Shown piece after piece: positions 1 through 8,765 of a stretch of DNA of 40,016 nucleotides. The position numbers were made by a program, and so were the translations under genes. Under the pieces are notes generated by a model. That model had not been told where the DNA came from. It saw only the letters and a list, made by a program, of their open reading frames with translations, and made no database searches. Each line of letters starts with the position of its first letter. The first letter of the stretch is position 1. Source of the stretch: Brachyspira innocens ATCC 29796 (GTDB lineage: Bacteria; Spirochaetota; Brachyspiria; Brachyspirales; Brachyspiraceae); NCBI RefSeq assembly GCF_000384655.1, contig NZ_ARQI01000100.1, positions 1 through 40,016 of the forward strand, in the 5' to 3' direction.

Positions 1-59
1 CTGTCCGCCTTCGGTGTGACATAAAGAAGCAGGCACAGCCCGCAGAGCGAAAGGCTATA
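1..59 (-). repeat. Truncated copy of dispersed hairpin repeat
   Basis: Read on the minus strand, this stretch carries CTGCTTCTTTATGTCAC followed by GGCGGACAG. The same arrangement of a TTCTTT arm, a CAC-rich loop and GGCGGACAG occurs at 14578-14640. The window begins inside the repeat, so only one arm is present. It is much richer in G+C than its surroundings. No coding potential was seen. Confidence 0.55.
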
Positions 60-142
60 TTTCAGGCTAAATTTAATAATTTATTATACATTTAGAACAT
101 AATTAGTGCTATTTAGTATTGTTTTTGTACTTGCACTTTTTG

Positions 143-168
143 CAACTTTTTGCGGCGGGAAAAAGTTG
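143..168. repeat. Intergenic hairpin downstream of neuB
   Basis: Perfect 9-bp inverted repeat CAACTTTTT/AAAAAGTTG around an 8-base G+C-rich loop (GCGGCGGG). It lies 49 bases beyond the neuB stop. Neither side has a convincing U-tract after the stem in the neuB direction, so it is a possible but unproven terminator, or part of the neighbouring dispersed repeat. Confidence 0.4.
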
Positions 169-216
169 AATAAAAAAATTTACAAACTTAAAAATTTTAA
201 GTATATACTACCAATA

Positions 217-1251
217 TTATTTTTTCAAATCTTTAAAGCTCAATGCCGTACATGATTTTTTATCTACTTTCAGAGTTTTACCTATAACTTTTTTATAATC
301 CTTTGCTGATATTCCAACACAAGGTCTTAAAGTGATAATATCTTTTTCAGTTATTATTTCGCCTTTAAGCATAGCATGATTTAAATAAACACCTCTTTTG
401 GCATATACTAGTTCTTTTTTCTCCTGTTTGCTTAGTACATGTTCTTTTTTAAGTGCTGATGAGCCTCCAAGCATAATTAAAGTGTTGTCTATAGATTTTA
501 TAAGTGTTTTCATATTATCAGTATCCAAACTTATAATATGATCTCCTTCTTTTTTTTCAGGTGTTATAGTAAAGTGTTTTTCTATTATTTTAGCTCCAAG
601 AGTTACTGCAATAATAGGGGCTTCTATTCCTATTGTATGATCCGAGTATCCTATTATAGAGTTTTTAAATATTTTATTCATTACTGATATTCTGTTTAAT
701 CTGGCATTTTCTATAGGAGTAGGATATTCTACAGAACAGTGGAGCAATGCTGTTTCATTATTTTTCAATATTTTTAGAGCTTCTTTTATGTCTTTATTAA
801 GAGCAAGTCCAGCAGAAAGTATTACTGGCTTTTTTGTTTTAGCTGCAGCTTCAAGAAGAGGAATATTATCTATATCGCATGAGGCTATTTTTATTACAGG
901 TATATCATAATAATTTATATCATTGATAGATTCTACAGAAAAAGGAGTAGTTATAAACATTATTTTATTTTTTTTAGCTTCTTTTATAAGAGGTTCATAC
1001 CATTCTTTTTTTAATACTATATTATCAACACCATCAAGTGCATTATCATTAAGTTTTAATGCTTTGGTATATTCTTTAGGTGCAAATAATGTTTTTTGAG
1101 TGAAACTCTGAAACTTTACAGCATCAGCACCAGATTTGGCTGCTTCCTGAACTAGTTTTATAGCAGAGTTCAAATCTCCTTCGTGATTGCATCCTGCTTC
1201 AGCTATTACAAAATATCCTTTTTTGTTTATTAAGTCTTTTAATTTAAACAT
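217..1251 (-). CDS. neuB: N-acetylneuraminate synthase family protein (NeuB/PseI/LegI) with SAF domain
   Basis: A 344-residue enzyme of the family that condenses phosphoenolpyruvate with an amino-sugar to make nonulosonic (sialic, pseudaminic or legionaminic) acid in the cytoplasm. The N-terminal TIM-barrel part shows IAEAGCNHEGD near residue 17, an LHCSVEYP motif, GYSDHTIG and EKHFT, all family hallmarks. The last 60 or so residues form an SAF (antifreeze-like) domain with KGEIITEKDI and RPCVGIS. The start is supported by AGGAAGAGG six bases upstream. No other nonulosonic acid gene (neuA, neuC, pse or leg) is present in the window, so the exact sugar cannot be assigned; the gene may belong to a surface-glycan or flagellin-glycosylation cluster beyond the left edge. 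Sure of the family, unsure of the product. Confidence 0.9.
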   Translation of the reverse strand: MFKLKDLINKKGYFVIAEAGCNHEGDLNSAIKLVQEAAKSGADAVKFQSFTQKTLFAPKEYTKALKLNDNALDGVDNIVLKKEWYEPLIKEAKKNKIMFITTPFSVESINDINYYDIPVIKIASCDIDNIPLLEAAAKTKKPVILSAGLALNKDIKEALKILKNNETALLHCSVEYPTPIENARLNRISVMNKIFKNSIIGYSDHTIGIEAPIIAVTLGAKIIEKHFTITPEKKEGDHIISLDTDNMKTLIKSIDNTLIMLGGSSALKKEHVLSKQEKKELVYAKRGVYLNHAMLKGEIITEKDIITLRPCVGISAKDYKKVIGKTLKVDKKSCTALSFKDLKK

Positions 1252-1406
1252 ATATACCTCTTCCTAGTAATGATATACTATTACAAATATATTATCGAAA
1301 TAGATATATAATTATTTATTAATATTTTGTGAAGATATTGATAAGTCTTTAATAATTGTAGATTATATTTTTGATTTATGAAAAGAATAGTAGGTTAAAA
1401 AAAATG

Positions 1407-1479
1407 AGCTGGTGATGGGACTTGAACCCGCAACCGGCTGATTACAAATCAGCTGCTCTGCCAATTGAGCTACACCAGC
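1407..1479 (-). tRNA. tRNA-Thr (anticodon UGU)
   Basis: A 73-nt cloverleaf on the minus strand. Acceptor GCTGGTG pairs with CACCAGC, the D arm is GCTC/GAGC, the anticodon stem GCTGA/TCAGC encloses loop TTTGTAA (anticodon TGT, reading ACN threonine codons), and the T loop is TTCAAGT. The T stem has a C-A mismatch and a G-U pair. CCA is not encoded (TCA follows the acceptor). A run of T residues directly after the gene could serve in termination. Confidence 0.95.
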
Positions 1480-1491
1480 GAAGTGATTATT

Positions 1492-1519
1492 ATTATACTA
1501 TAACTATAAAAAAAGTCAA
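1492..1519 (-). promoter_or_regulatory. Promoter of tRNA-Thr
   Basis: On the minus strand, TTGACT and TATAAT are separated by 16 bases, with the -10 ending 12 bases before the mature tRNA 5' end. This close spacing fits a tRNA promoter with a very short leader. Confidence 0.75.
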
Positions 1520-1544
1520 GCATAAAACATGATTTTTTTCTTAT

Positions 1545-3866
1545 TTATTCTTCTCTATCTTTTAAGCCTTCTACCATATCTAGTTTATTAATATAATGCG
1601 TACTCATAAGAGCTACCAAAAATATTACGGCTATAAGCAGTATTATAGCAAGTCCATAGCTTGAACTGTATACATGAGGCACAAAAGAGAATAGCTTGCT
1701 TGAGAATGGTTTTTTTACAAGATAAAGTATTCCGTATCCTGCAGCTATTCCCAAAGGTATGGCGACTATTACCTGCGTGATAGTTTCTTTTAATGAAGCT
1801 ATCATAATTTCTTTTGTAGTATATCCCATAACTTTAAGAAGAGTAAACTCATACCTCCTTGTAGCAAGAGTAATAACACCCACACCATAAAGCGAAGTTG
1901 CACCAAGTAGGAATGCTATAAATATAAGTATTTGTACAAGCAAGTATATTGTTGCTATTTGATTTTTATATGCTTCATATTCATCGTTTCTAAAACTATA
2001 ATATGACACTTCTTTGCTGCTGTCTAATATATCTTTTATTTCTTCTTTGGAAGTATTGGTTTCAGTAGTTAAGAATAAAGTGTTATAAACATCTTGAACT
2101 TCAAATGTTTCTTCAGCAAAATCTTTATCCATATAAATATAAAACATACCTTGCTGTTCTACAAATTTACTAACCTTTACTCTTCTCGAAATACTGTTTC
2201 CAATTGTATAAAGTTCTATTCCTATATAGTCATTTTCTTTAACTTTTAATTTATCTGCTAAATATTTAGGAATCATTACAGAATCTTCTTTATTTTCATT
2301 ATTTGGTATATCAAGAGAAGAAAAACTATCTTTATATATCAAAGTAGGTATGTATAAACTCTCTGTATCTTCTCTGAAAGCGGGATAAAGTCTTGACTGA
2401 TAAATAGCAGCTTTATCATAATATTTTATGCTTTTATTTGTAAGTATATCAGAATTATCTTCCCATTTAGTAGAGTTTATAGTGGCAGTAACATCGTATA
2501 ATGCAAACTTTTCGTATAAAGTATATAAAAAGTAGTCAAAAGAGTTATTAAATCCCTGAGCAAATATAGTCATACTAATTGCCGCAAACATTCCCCAAAG
2601 AGAGGCTAAATATCTAGTTTTGCTTCTTGAGGCATTTTTTATTGCATATCTTGTATTAAAAGAAAGTTTATTCCATATTTTGAATCTTTCTATAAAAGTT
2701 TTTCCAGCACCTTTAGGAGGCTCTCCTCTCATTGACTGAGCAGGGTTGAGCTTTAATATTGAAATAGCAGCTAAAAGATTAGAGAATATGCATACAAATA
2801 ATATAATTAAAGCAGATATTATCCATAAATCTATATAAATATTGTATGTAAAATTAGGCATATCAAATATATTTCCAAGTGCATTAAATATAGGAGGCAA
2901 AAGGAATTTACTTGCTATAAAGGCTAAAAGTATACCAAAAAATGATACCAAAAAAGAATATTTGATATACATAAACATAATAGAAAAATCGGTAAGCCCT
3001 ATAGCTTTCATAATACCTATCTGCTTTCTTTCAACAGCAACATTTCTTCTTTGTATAATATATAAAAGAAGTATAGCCATCAAAAGAAGTATAGAAGGAC
3101 AAATATATGAGAAAGAATCTATTTGAAGAAGTGTCTGCTCATAGTTTACATAATTTACTGACTGTTCTCTGTCTGTAAAGAAGAATATTTTTTGTTTTAA
3201 TTTAGTTCTTATTAGGTTTTCAGTATTGCTTTTATTAGCATCTTCCTTGTATTTTATATAAATTGAATTATAAGGTACATAATTAAAATGATCTTCGCTT
3301 ATTTCTATAACAGCGAAATCTTTAGCTTCAGATGCTGTACTTGCACCGTCTTTAAAAAGAAATACATAATTAGGGTAAGAAACCAAAGCTGCTATAGTAA
3401 AAGAGTTGGTTTTATCATTAAAAGTTAATTCTACAGTATCGCCTAATTTAAGAGAATTAGCATCAGCAAAATTTTTATTAATAGCTATTTCATTGGTTTC
3501 TAATTCATATTTTCCTTCATAAAGATATGGCTTATTTATTCGGTTTTTTGAATTGTCAGTTCCGTAAATAATGGCATCAATATTATTTATTTTACCTTGA
3601 AATCTATGCCTCGCTTCTGCTCTATCAATGCCTTTCATATCTTTTAAGATGTCTATATCATTATCATCAAACATTCCGAATAATACTAAGTCATCTAATA
3701 CATTCTCTTCAAAATAATTTTCAGCAGATAATTTGAAATCTCTATATACAGTTTTCACAGCAACAAAGAAAAGTACAGCTAATGTTACTATAAATACTGC
3801 CGACATAAATATTGCAAGCTGTTTATATATTTTTCTAAATAGTAGTTTAGTTTTTATATTAATCAT
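1545..3866 (-). CDS. ABC transporter permease, FtsX/MacB family
   Basis: A 773-residue inner-membrane permease with the duplicated FtsX layout. The first half has a transmembrane segment near residues 17-37, a large extracytoplasmic domain to about 250, and three membrane helices (roughly 255-270, 300-325 and 345-375). The second half repeats this, with a helix near 420-440, another soluble domain, and three helices from about 640 to 765. The cytoplasmic motifs ERKQIGIMKAIG and RYEFTLLKVMG are the permease contacts to the ATPase seen in this family. The ATPase gene lies 22 bases upstream in the same direction, so the pair forms one exporter. Likely substrates in such systems are lipoproteins, peptides or drugs; nothing here decides which. 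No HlyD-type adaptor is adjacent. Confidence 0.9.
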   Translation of the reverse strand: MINIKTKLLFRKIYKQLAIFMSAVFIVTLAVLFFVAVKTVYRDFKLSAENYFEENVLDDLVLFGMFDDNDIDILKDMKGIDRAEARHRFQGKINNIDAIIYGTDNSKNRINKPYLYEGKYELETNEIAINKNFADANSLKLGDTVELTFNDKTNSFTIAALVSYPNYVFLFKDGASTASEAKDFAVIEISEDHFNYVPYNSIYIKYKEDANKSNTENLIRTKLKQKIFFFTDREQSVNYVNYEQTLLQIDSFSYICPSILLLMAILLLYIIQRRNVAVERKQIGIMKAIGLTDFSIMFMYIKYSFLVSFFGILLAFIASKFLLPPIFNALGNIFDMPNFTYNIYIDLWIISALIILFVCIFSNLLAAISILKLNPAQSMRGEPPKGAGKTFIERFKIWNKLSFNTRYAIKNASRSKTRYLASLWGMFAAISMTIFAQGFNNSFDYFLYTLYEKFALYDVTATINSTKWEDNSDILTNKSIKYYDKAAIYQSRLYPAFREDTESLYIPTLIYKDSFSSLDIPNNENKEDSVMIPKYLADKLKVKENDYIGIELYTIGNSISRRVKVSKFVEQQGMFYIYMDKDFAEETFEVQDVYNTLFLTTETNTSKEEIKDILDSSKEVSYYSFRNDEYEAYKNQIATIYLLVQILIFIAFLLGATSLYGVGVITLATRRYEFTLLKVMGYTTKEIMIASLKETITQVIVAIPLGIAAGYGILYLVKKPFSSKLFSFVPHVYSSSYGLAIILLIAVIFLVALMSTHYINKLDMVEGLKDREE

Positions 3867-3888
3867 TATTTGTTTACCGTTTTTATTT

Positions 3889-4596
3889 TTACCACTCTAT
3901 CTCTTCTGGATTTAGAGGTTTTTCTACATCATATTTATCTAATACTTCGCCGCTAAGAATCTTTACTACAGTATCAGCCATCTTAGCTATCTCTTTACTA
4001 TGAGTAATTAATACTATACTTGTTCCAAGATTTCTGTTTAAATCTCTTAGTATTTTTAAAGCCATAACACCAGTTTTATTGTCTAATGCCCCAGTAGGCT
4101 CATCGCATAATACCACTTTAGGTTTTTTAGCTATAGCACGTGCTATACTTACACGCTGCTGCTCTCCTCCTGATAATTCTGTAGGATAATGTTTAATTCT
4201 GTTTTCAAGCCCTAATAGTTTTAAAGCCTCTTCAGCATTGCTTCTTGAAAGACCAGTTATCTCAGTTGAAAACTCCACATTTTCTATAGCAGTTAAATTT
4301 GGAAGCAGATTATAGCTTTGAAATACAAAACCTATATTTTCTCTTCTGAATTTAGCTAATTTTTTATTGCTGTAATGAGAAATGTCTTCTCCAAGAAATA
4401 AAACCTGTCCGCTTGTAGGCTTGTCCAAAGCCCCCAATATATTAAGCAAAGTACTTTTTCCAGAACCGCTAGGCCCTAGTATAGCAGTAAGTTTTCCTTC
4501 TTCTATTGTAAGGTTAACAGATTTTAAAGCCTGAGTAGCTCCGCCTCCATGTCCGTATACCTTACTAATTTCTTTTATTTCATAAAGATAACTCAT
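3889..4596 (-). CDS. ABC transporter ATP-binding protein, MacB/LolD type
   Basis: A 235-residue cytoplasmic ATPase partnered with the FtsX-type permease that follows 22 bases downstream. Visible motifs: Walker A GPSGSGKST (about residues 41-49), Q-loop FVFQSYNLLP, signature LSGGEQQR, Walker B VVLCDEPTGALD and the switch histidine in LITHS. The YNLLPNLTAIENVE stretch is typical of the LolD/MacB subfamily. The gene starts 29 bases after the coaBC stop with no terminator between, so coaBC, this ATPase and the permease may be cotranscribed. Confidence 0.93.
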   Translation of the reverse strand: MSYLYEIKEISKVYGHGGGATQALKSVNLTIEEGKLTAILGPSGSGKSTLLNILGALDKPTSGQVLFLGEDISHYSNKKLAKFRRENIGFVFQSYNLLPNLTAIENVEFSTEITGLSRSNAEEALKLLGLENRIKHYPTELSGGEQQRVSIARAIAKKPKVVLCDEPTGALDNKTGVMALKILRDLNRNLGTSIVLITHSKEIAKMADTVVKILSGEVLDKYDVEKPLNPEEIEW

Positions 4597-4625
4597 TATA
4601 CAAAATCCCGTAATAATATTATTTT

Positions 4626-5822
4626 CTAATTATAACCGTTCTTTTTTTTCCATTCATAAACGGATATATTTACTATTTCTTCAGCACATTCTCTTTTACT
4701 CAATATAGGGTATGATTTAAATCTTCCATCTTTAAAAAAGATAGTTATTTTGTTTGTGTCTTTACCTATAGAGTCTTTTATTTTATTTGCCACTATCATA
4801 TCAGCACCTTTTCTATTCATCTTATCAACAGCATAGTTTTTAAGCTCCTCATCATTTTCCGCAGTTTCAGCAGCAAAAGATACTATTAGTGTAGATTTTT
4901 GCTTTTTTTCTTTTGTAGACGCTAGTATATCAGAATTTTCTATTAAATCTATAGAGTTTATATTTTGTTTTTTTATCTTTTTATCAGAATAAACAGCAGG
5001 TCTGAAATCCAAAGGGGCAGCCGCCATTATAAGTATGTCAGTATTATCAAGCTCATTAAGTACTGCTTCTTTTAGTTGTTCTGTTGTGTCAATTTTGATT
5101 TTTTTATCATTTCCTTTTACATTTAAAGTAGTATTTACTTCGCCCTCTATATATACAGAACTTCCTCCATTGTTATATATTTCTTCATATATTGAAGAGC
5201 CCATCTTACCGCTTGAAGTATTTGTTATATATCTTATAGGGTCTATCCATTCTTTAGTAGCACCTGATGTTATAGTAAATTTTATATTTTTATATTTATT
5301 ATTTTCTTTTGTGATTTTTTTTATTATAGTTTCAAAATCGGCTAATCTTCCCACACCAATATCATTGCAGGCCATATTTCCGCTTTCAGGTTCTATTATA
5401 TTATAATTAAGATCTTCTATTAAATATTTTGCATTTTTCTGTACAGCTTTATTAAGCCACATATGAGGATTCATAGCTGGGGCAAAATATTTATCTTTTG
5501 TATATGCACATGCTATAGTGCTTACAGCATCATCACATATTCCATTAGCTATTTTTGCTATTATATTAGCATCAGCTGGAGCTATAAGCATTATATCTGT
5601 TTCTTTATTTATATTTATATGTCTTAAAATATCATCTTCCTGCCATAAATCAGTTATTACTTTATTTGTGCTCATAGTTTCAAGTGCTTTTAATCCGACC
5701 ATATTTTGAGCATTTTTAGTAACGGCACAAATAATATCATGACCTTCTTTTTTAAGCATACTTACTAACATTGGGGTTTTGTATGCAGATATAGAACTTG
5801 TTACAGCAAGCAAAATTCTCAT
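4626..5822 (-). CDS. coaBC: Bifunctional phosphopantothenoylcysteine decarboxylase / phosphopantothenate-cysteine ligase
   Basis: A 398-residue cytoplasmic enzyme carrying two consecutive steps of coenzyme A synthesis: joining cysteine to 4'-phosphopantothenate (CoaB half) and FMN-dependent decarboxylation to 4'-phosphopantetheine (CoaC half). The N-terminal flavoprotein half shows the catalytic-type histidine in LRHININ, IAPADANIIAKIANG, PAMNPHMW and the clamp motif MACNDIGVGRLAD, where the usual ACG is ACN. The C-terminal ligase half shows ITSGATKEWIDPIRYITN followed by SSGKMG, and later AAPLDFRP and SFAAET. Length is normal for CoaBC. The start lacks a strong Shine-Dalgarno sequence; the only nearby AGG is about 20 bases upstream. 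Confidence 0.94.
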   Translation of the reverse strand: MRILLAVTSSISAYKTPMLVSMLKKEGHDIICAVTKNAQNMVGLKALETMSTNKVITDLWQEDDILRHININKETDIMLIAPADANIIAKIANGICDDAVSTIACAYTKDKYFAPAMNPHMWLNKAVQKNAKYLIEDLNYNIIEPESGNMACNDIGVGRLADFETIIKKITKENNKYKNIKFTITSGATKEWIDPIRYITNTSSGKMGSSIYEEIYNNGGSSVYIEGEVNTTLNVKGNDKKIKIDTTEQLKEAVLNELDNTDILIMAAAPLDFRPAVYSDKKIKKQNINSIDLIENSDILASTKEKKQKSTLIVSFAAETAENDEELKNYAVDKMNRKGADMIVANKIKDSIGKDTNKITIFFKDGRFKSYPILSKRECAEEIVNISVYEWKKKNGYN

Positions 5823-5905
5823 AGTTTATTAAAAAGTTTTAAACCTTAATATTTCCTTATAAACTTTAATATTATTAATTATATACTACTATAAATAAAA
5901 AAAAT

Positions 5906-5958
5906 AGTCTATATATTTTTTATTTTTTTTTACACAAAAAATAAAAAATATATAGACT
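5906..5958 (-). terminator. Long A/T-only hairpin terminator of oppA (first copy)
   Basis: A perfect 23-bp inverted repeat (5906-5928 with 5936-5958) around a 7-base loop, placed 13 bases beyond the oppA stop and ahead of coaBC on the same strand. The stem contains only three G-C pairs near its base, and T-rich sequence follows on the minus strand. It should separate oppA from the coaBC operon. Confidence 0.7.
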
Positions 5959-5971
5959 TATTATTATTTTA

Positions 5972-7582
5972 TTATTTTTCTTTGTATGCCTGAGTAAACT
6001 TATGCATAGCCAAGTCATCATAATAAACATCTTTCAATTTAGGCGAAACTAATAAAGGTTCTGTGTAGAAATACATAGGGATTATAGCAAAACTATTAAC
6101 CAATAATTCTTCAGCCTTATGCATAGCTTCCATTCTAATATTTTGATCTCCTGTACTTAAAGCTGTTTGTATATAGGCATCATACTGAGCATTACTATAT
6201 GAGCTATAATTATTAGGAGAATAACTTGTATACAAAGCTAGGAAGTTTATAGGATCATTAAAATCTCCAAACCAGCCTCCGCGGCACATAGTAAGATTTT
6301 TGTCATATCTAGTTTGTAAAAATACTGCCCATTCTTCCTGAACTATTTTAGTATCTATTCCTAAATTTTCTTTCCACATCTGCTGTACTGCTTCAAATAT
6401 AGCTATATGAAACCCTGGGTCTGCTTTAAACTCAAATACAGGAAATCCCTTTCCATCTGGATATCCAGCTTCAGCCATTAATTTTTTAGCCTCTTCTATA
6501 TTGGCTTGATAATTTTCACTGCTTATATCAAAGAAACCGCCGCCATTTTCTCTAAAACTTCCATTATTTACATCTTTTATACCATATGGAACAAAAGCAT
6601 TTGCAGGAGTTTCTCCGCCTTTAGTAACTTGTTCTACTATATAATTTCTATCTATTGCTAAAGCTAAAGCCTTACGTACTCTTATATCACTTAAAACTTC
6701 ATTTGTAGTATTCAAACAGTAAAAATATGATGCAAGCATTGGTTTTATTTGAAGAAGACCTTCTTTTTGCAATGTTTGTATATCTTGAGTAGGTAATATT
6801 CTGGAGAAATCTATAGAGCCTTCTTTTACACCAGCAACAGAAGCAGTTTCATTTTGCATAAGTACAAATTTTAACTCTTCAGGCACAATAGCTGAATAAT
6901 TCCAATAATTAGTATTTTTTACCATTATAATGCTTTCATCTTGATTTATTTCTTTAGCCATAAAAGGACCATTTCCTATATATGTTTCAGCTTTAAGACT
7001 CCAAGCATCTCCATATTGTTCTATTATATCTTTTCTTACAGGGTAAAATGTAGTAAAAGCAGTTAAATCCAAGAAATAAGCAGTAGGTGCTTCTAAAGTA
7101 ACTTCTAATGTATAATCATCTATAGCCTTAACTCCTAAACTATCAACAGGCATTTCTCCTGCAGTTATTGCTTTAGCATTTTTTACAGGCTCATGCTGAA
7201 AACTGTACTGACTTCCAACAGCAGGGTCTACAACTCTTCTCCAACTATAAACAAAATCATCAGCTGCAACATTTTTTCCATCAGACCATTTGGCATTTGT
7301 TCTTAAATGAAATATATATCTAGTACCATTATCAAGTTCTTCCCAGCTTTCTGCAACACCGCCTACTATTTTTCCGTCTTTATCTTTAGTTGTCAATCCT
7401 TCAAATGCATGAATAACATAATAACAGCCGTCTAATGCCGTATTAAGAGTAGGGTCTATTGTTTTTGGCTGTGGTCCTGCATTAATGGTAATTGTATTTT
7501 CATTATTTATACTTCCGCCTTTACAGGATACAGCAATGAATGACATTATCACAAATATTACTGTTAATATACGATTATTCAT
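5972..7582 (-). CDS. oppA: Oligopeptide-binding lipoprotein, OppA family (copy 1)
   Basis: An extracytoplasmic solute-binding protein of family 5 that captures oligopeptides for ABC import. The chosen start gives MNNRILTVIFVIMSFIAVSC, a lipoprotein signal with lipobox IAVSC and lipidated Cys20, and has GGAG eight bases upstream; an ATG six codons earlier overlaps that ribosome site and is rejected. Family landmarks follow: PKTIDPTLN, AESWEELDNGTRYIFHLR, AKWSDGK, DDFVYSWRRVVDP, GNGPF and the VRKALALAIDRNYIV helix. Mature length (about 517) is typical. A paralogue with closely similar order and many identical blocks lies at 12692-14305. No permease or ATPase genes are adjacent, so it must work with a transporter encoded elsewhere. 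Transcribed from its own promoter at 7615-7642. Confidence 0.93.
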   Translation of the reverse strand: MNNRILTVIFVIMSFIAVSCKGGSINNENTITINAGPQPKTIDPTLNTALDGCYYVIHAFEGLTTKDKDGKIVGGVAESWEELDNGTRYIFHLRTNAKWSDGKNVAADDFVYSWRRVVDPAVGSQYSFQHEPVKNAKAITAGEMPVDSLGVKAIDDYTLEVTLEAPTAYFLDLTAFTTFYPVRKDIIEQYGDAWSLKAETYIGNGPFMAKEINQDESIIMVKNTNYWNYSAIVPEELKFVLMQNETASVAGVKEGSIDFSRILPTQDIQTLQKEGLLQIKPMLASYFYCLNTTNEVLSDIRVRKALALAIDRNYIVEQVTKGGETPANAFVPYGIKDVNNGSFRENGGGFFDISSENYQANIEEAKKLMAEAGYPDGKGFPVFEFKADPGFHIAIFEAVQQMWKENLGIDTKIVQEEWAVFLQTRYDKNLTMCRGGWFGDFNDPINFLALYTSYSPNNYSSYSNAQYDAYIQTALSTGDQNIRMEAMHKAEELLVNSFAIIPMYFYTEPLLVSPKLKDVYYDDLAMHKFTQAYKEK

Positions 7583-7614
7583 TTTTATAACTCCAATCAT
7601 TAATTTTTTATATT

Positions 7615-7642
7615 ATTATATAATATATATAAGTACTGTCAA
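7615..7642 (-). promoter_or_regulatory. Promoter of oppA copy 1
   Basis: Minus-strand TTGACA (7637-7642) and TATAAT (7615-7620) match the sigma-70 consensus perfectly, with a 16-base A/T spacer. The -10 is about 32 bases before the oppA start codon. Confidence 0.8.
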
Positions 7643-7712
7643 TAGTATTGTAAGCATCATAAAAATGTTTGAGGTATAAAAAAAATATATAATATTTTTT
7701 TGCGGTATTATA

Positions 7713-7741
7713 TTGACAATAGATATAATTTTATATATGAT
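7713..7741 (+). promoter_or_regulatory. Promoter of the phoH-pgpH-ybeY-tlyC operon
   Basis: TTGACA (7713-7718) and TATGAT (7736-7741) are separated by 17 bases. The -10 lies about 37 bases before the proposed phoH start at 7779, leaving a short leader that contains the AAGGA ribosome site. Confidence 0.75.
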
Positions 7742-7778
7742 TTTAGTATAAACATTATATTTATAAGGATTTTATATA

Positions 7779-8732
7779 ATTAACAAGAAGATATCAGGCA
7801 ATAAGATTAAATTTAAAGATAATGAATCCTTTATTTCGATATGCGGAATTAATGATAAAAACCTAGAGGTACTTGAAGATAAATTCAATGTTTCAATATA
7901 CCCAAAAGGAAATGAATTAACCATAGAAGGCGATTCAAATAAAATAGAAGACACTCTTAAAGTTCTTTATATATTAAAAGATTTGTATAATTCATCTGAT
8001 GATATAACTATTCAAAAAGTGATGAGTATAGCAGATAATATTGAAAGCGATAAAGAAAATCAATTAATATCAATGCGTATAAAACTCCCTTATCTAGGGC
8101 GAAGCATACAGATGAAAACAATTTCTCAGGGAGAATATTTATATAAAATGCAAAGAAGCGATATTGTATTTGCTTCAGGTGCTGCTGGTACAGGAAAGAC
8201 TTTCTTATCAGTTGCTTATGCTATAAATTTACTTTCTGAGGGTAGGGTAGAGCGTATAATTATAACAAGACCCGTAGTTGAAGCTGGGGAGAGTTTGGGA
8301 TATTTGCCCGGAGATTTTAAAGAGAAAATATCGCCTTATATGCGTCCTGTTTATGATGCTTTATACAGTCTTTTATCAAGCGATATTATATTAAGATACA
8401 CAGAAGAAGGTAAAATTGAAGTAGCTCCTTTGGCATATATGAGAGGAAGAACTTTGAGTAAGGCTTTTATAATACTTGATGAAGCACAAAATACTACAGT
8501 TTCTCAGATGAAAATGTTTTTAAGCAGAATAGGTGAAAAATCCAAAGCTATTATAACTGGGGATATATCTCAAAGCGATTTGCCTAACAATGTAGAATCT
8601 GGTCTTGAGAATGCTTTGAAAATTTTAAAAGGAATAAATGGAATAAGTTTTCATCATTTTGATAAAAAAGATGTAATAAGACATCATCTAGTTTCTGAGA
8701 TTTTGGCTGCTTATGATAATGCAGGCAAGTAA
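7779..8732 (+). CDS. phoH: PhoH-family ATPase with N-terminal KH-like domain; probable AUU start
   Basis: A cytoplasmic PhoH-like P-loop ATPase linked to RNA metabolism, often next to ybeY. Walker A GAAGTGKT, IIITRPVVEAGESLG, Walker B AFIILDEAQN and ITGDISQSDLP are clear. The only ATG or TTG starts (TTG at 7983) would remove the whole N-terminal KH-like domain, yet the same frame stays open back to a TAA at 7764 and encodes a typical PhoH beginning (FISICGINDKNLEVLE, then VSIYPKGNELTIEGD). No ATG, GTG or TTG exists in that stretch. AAGGA at 7765-7769 sits nine bases before ATT at 7779 (or six before ATA at 7776), so I place the start at ATT, giving 317 residues, the normal length for this family. 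Initiation at AUU is known for infC in E. coli. First gene of the operon. Confidence 0.85.
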   Translation: MNKKISGNKIKFKDNESFISICGINDKNLEVLEDKFNVSIYPKGNELTIEGDSNKIEDTLKVLYILKDLYNSSDDITIQKVMSIADNIESDKENQLISMRIKLPYLGRSIQMKTISQGEYLYKMQRSDIVFASGAAGTGKTFLSVAYAINLLSEGRVERIIITRPVVEAGESLGYLPGDFKEKISPYMRPVYDALYSLLSSDIILRYTEEGKIEVAPLAYMRGRTLSKAFIILDEAQNTTVSQMKMFLSRIGEKSKAIITGDISQSDLPNNVESGLENALKILKGINGISFHHFDKKDVIRHHLVSEILAAYDNAGK

Positions 8733-8765
8733 AATATTTTATTTATGGAAGGTTTATAATTTAAT

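Noticed and set aside
143-168. Intrinsic terminator of neuB
   Set aside because: The stem is sound but no U-run follows on the minus strand, so it is recorded only as a hairpin.
1262-1400. A distinct promoter for neuB between it and the tRNA gene
   Set aside because: Many A/T hexamers resemble -10 sites, but no pair with a credible -35 and spacing could be singled out.
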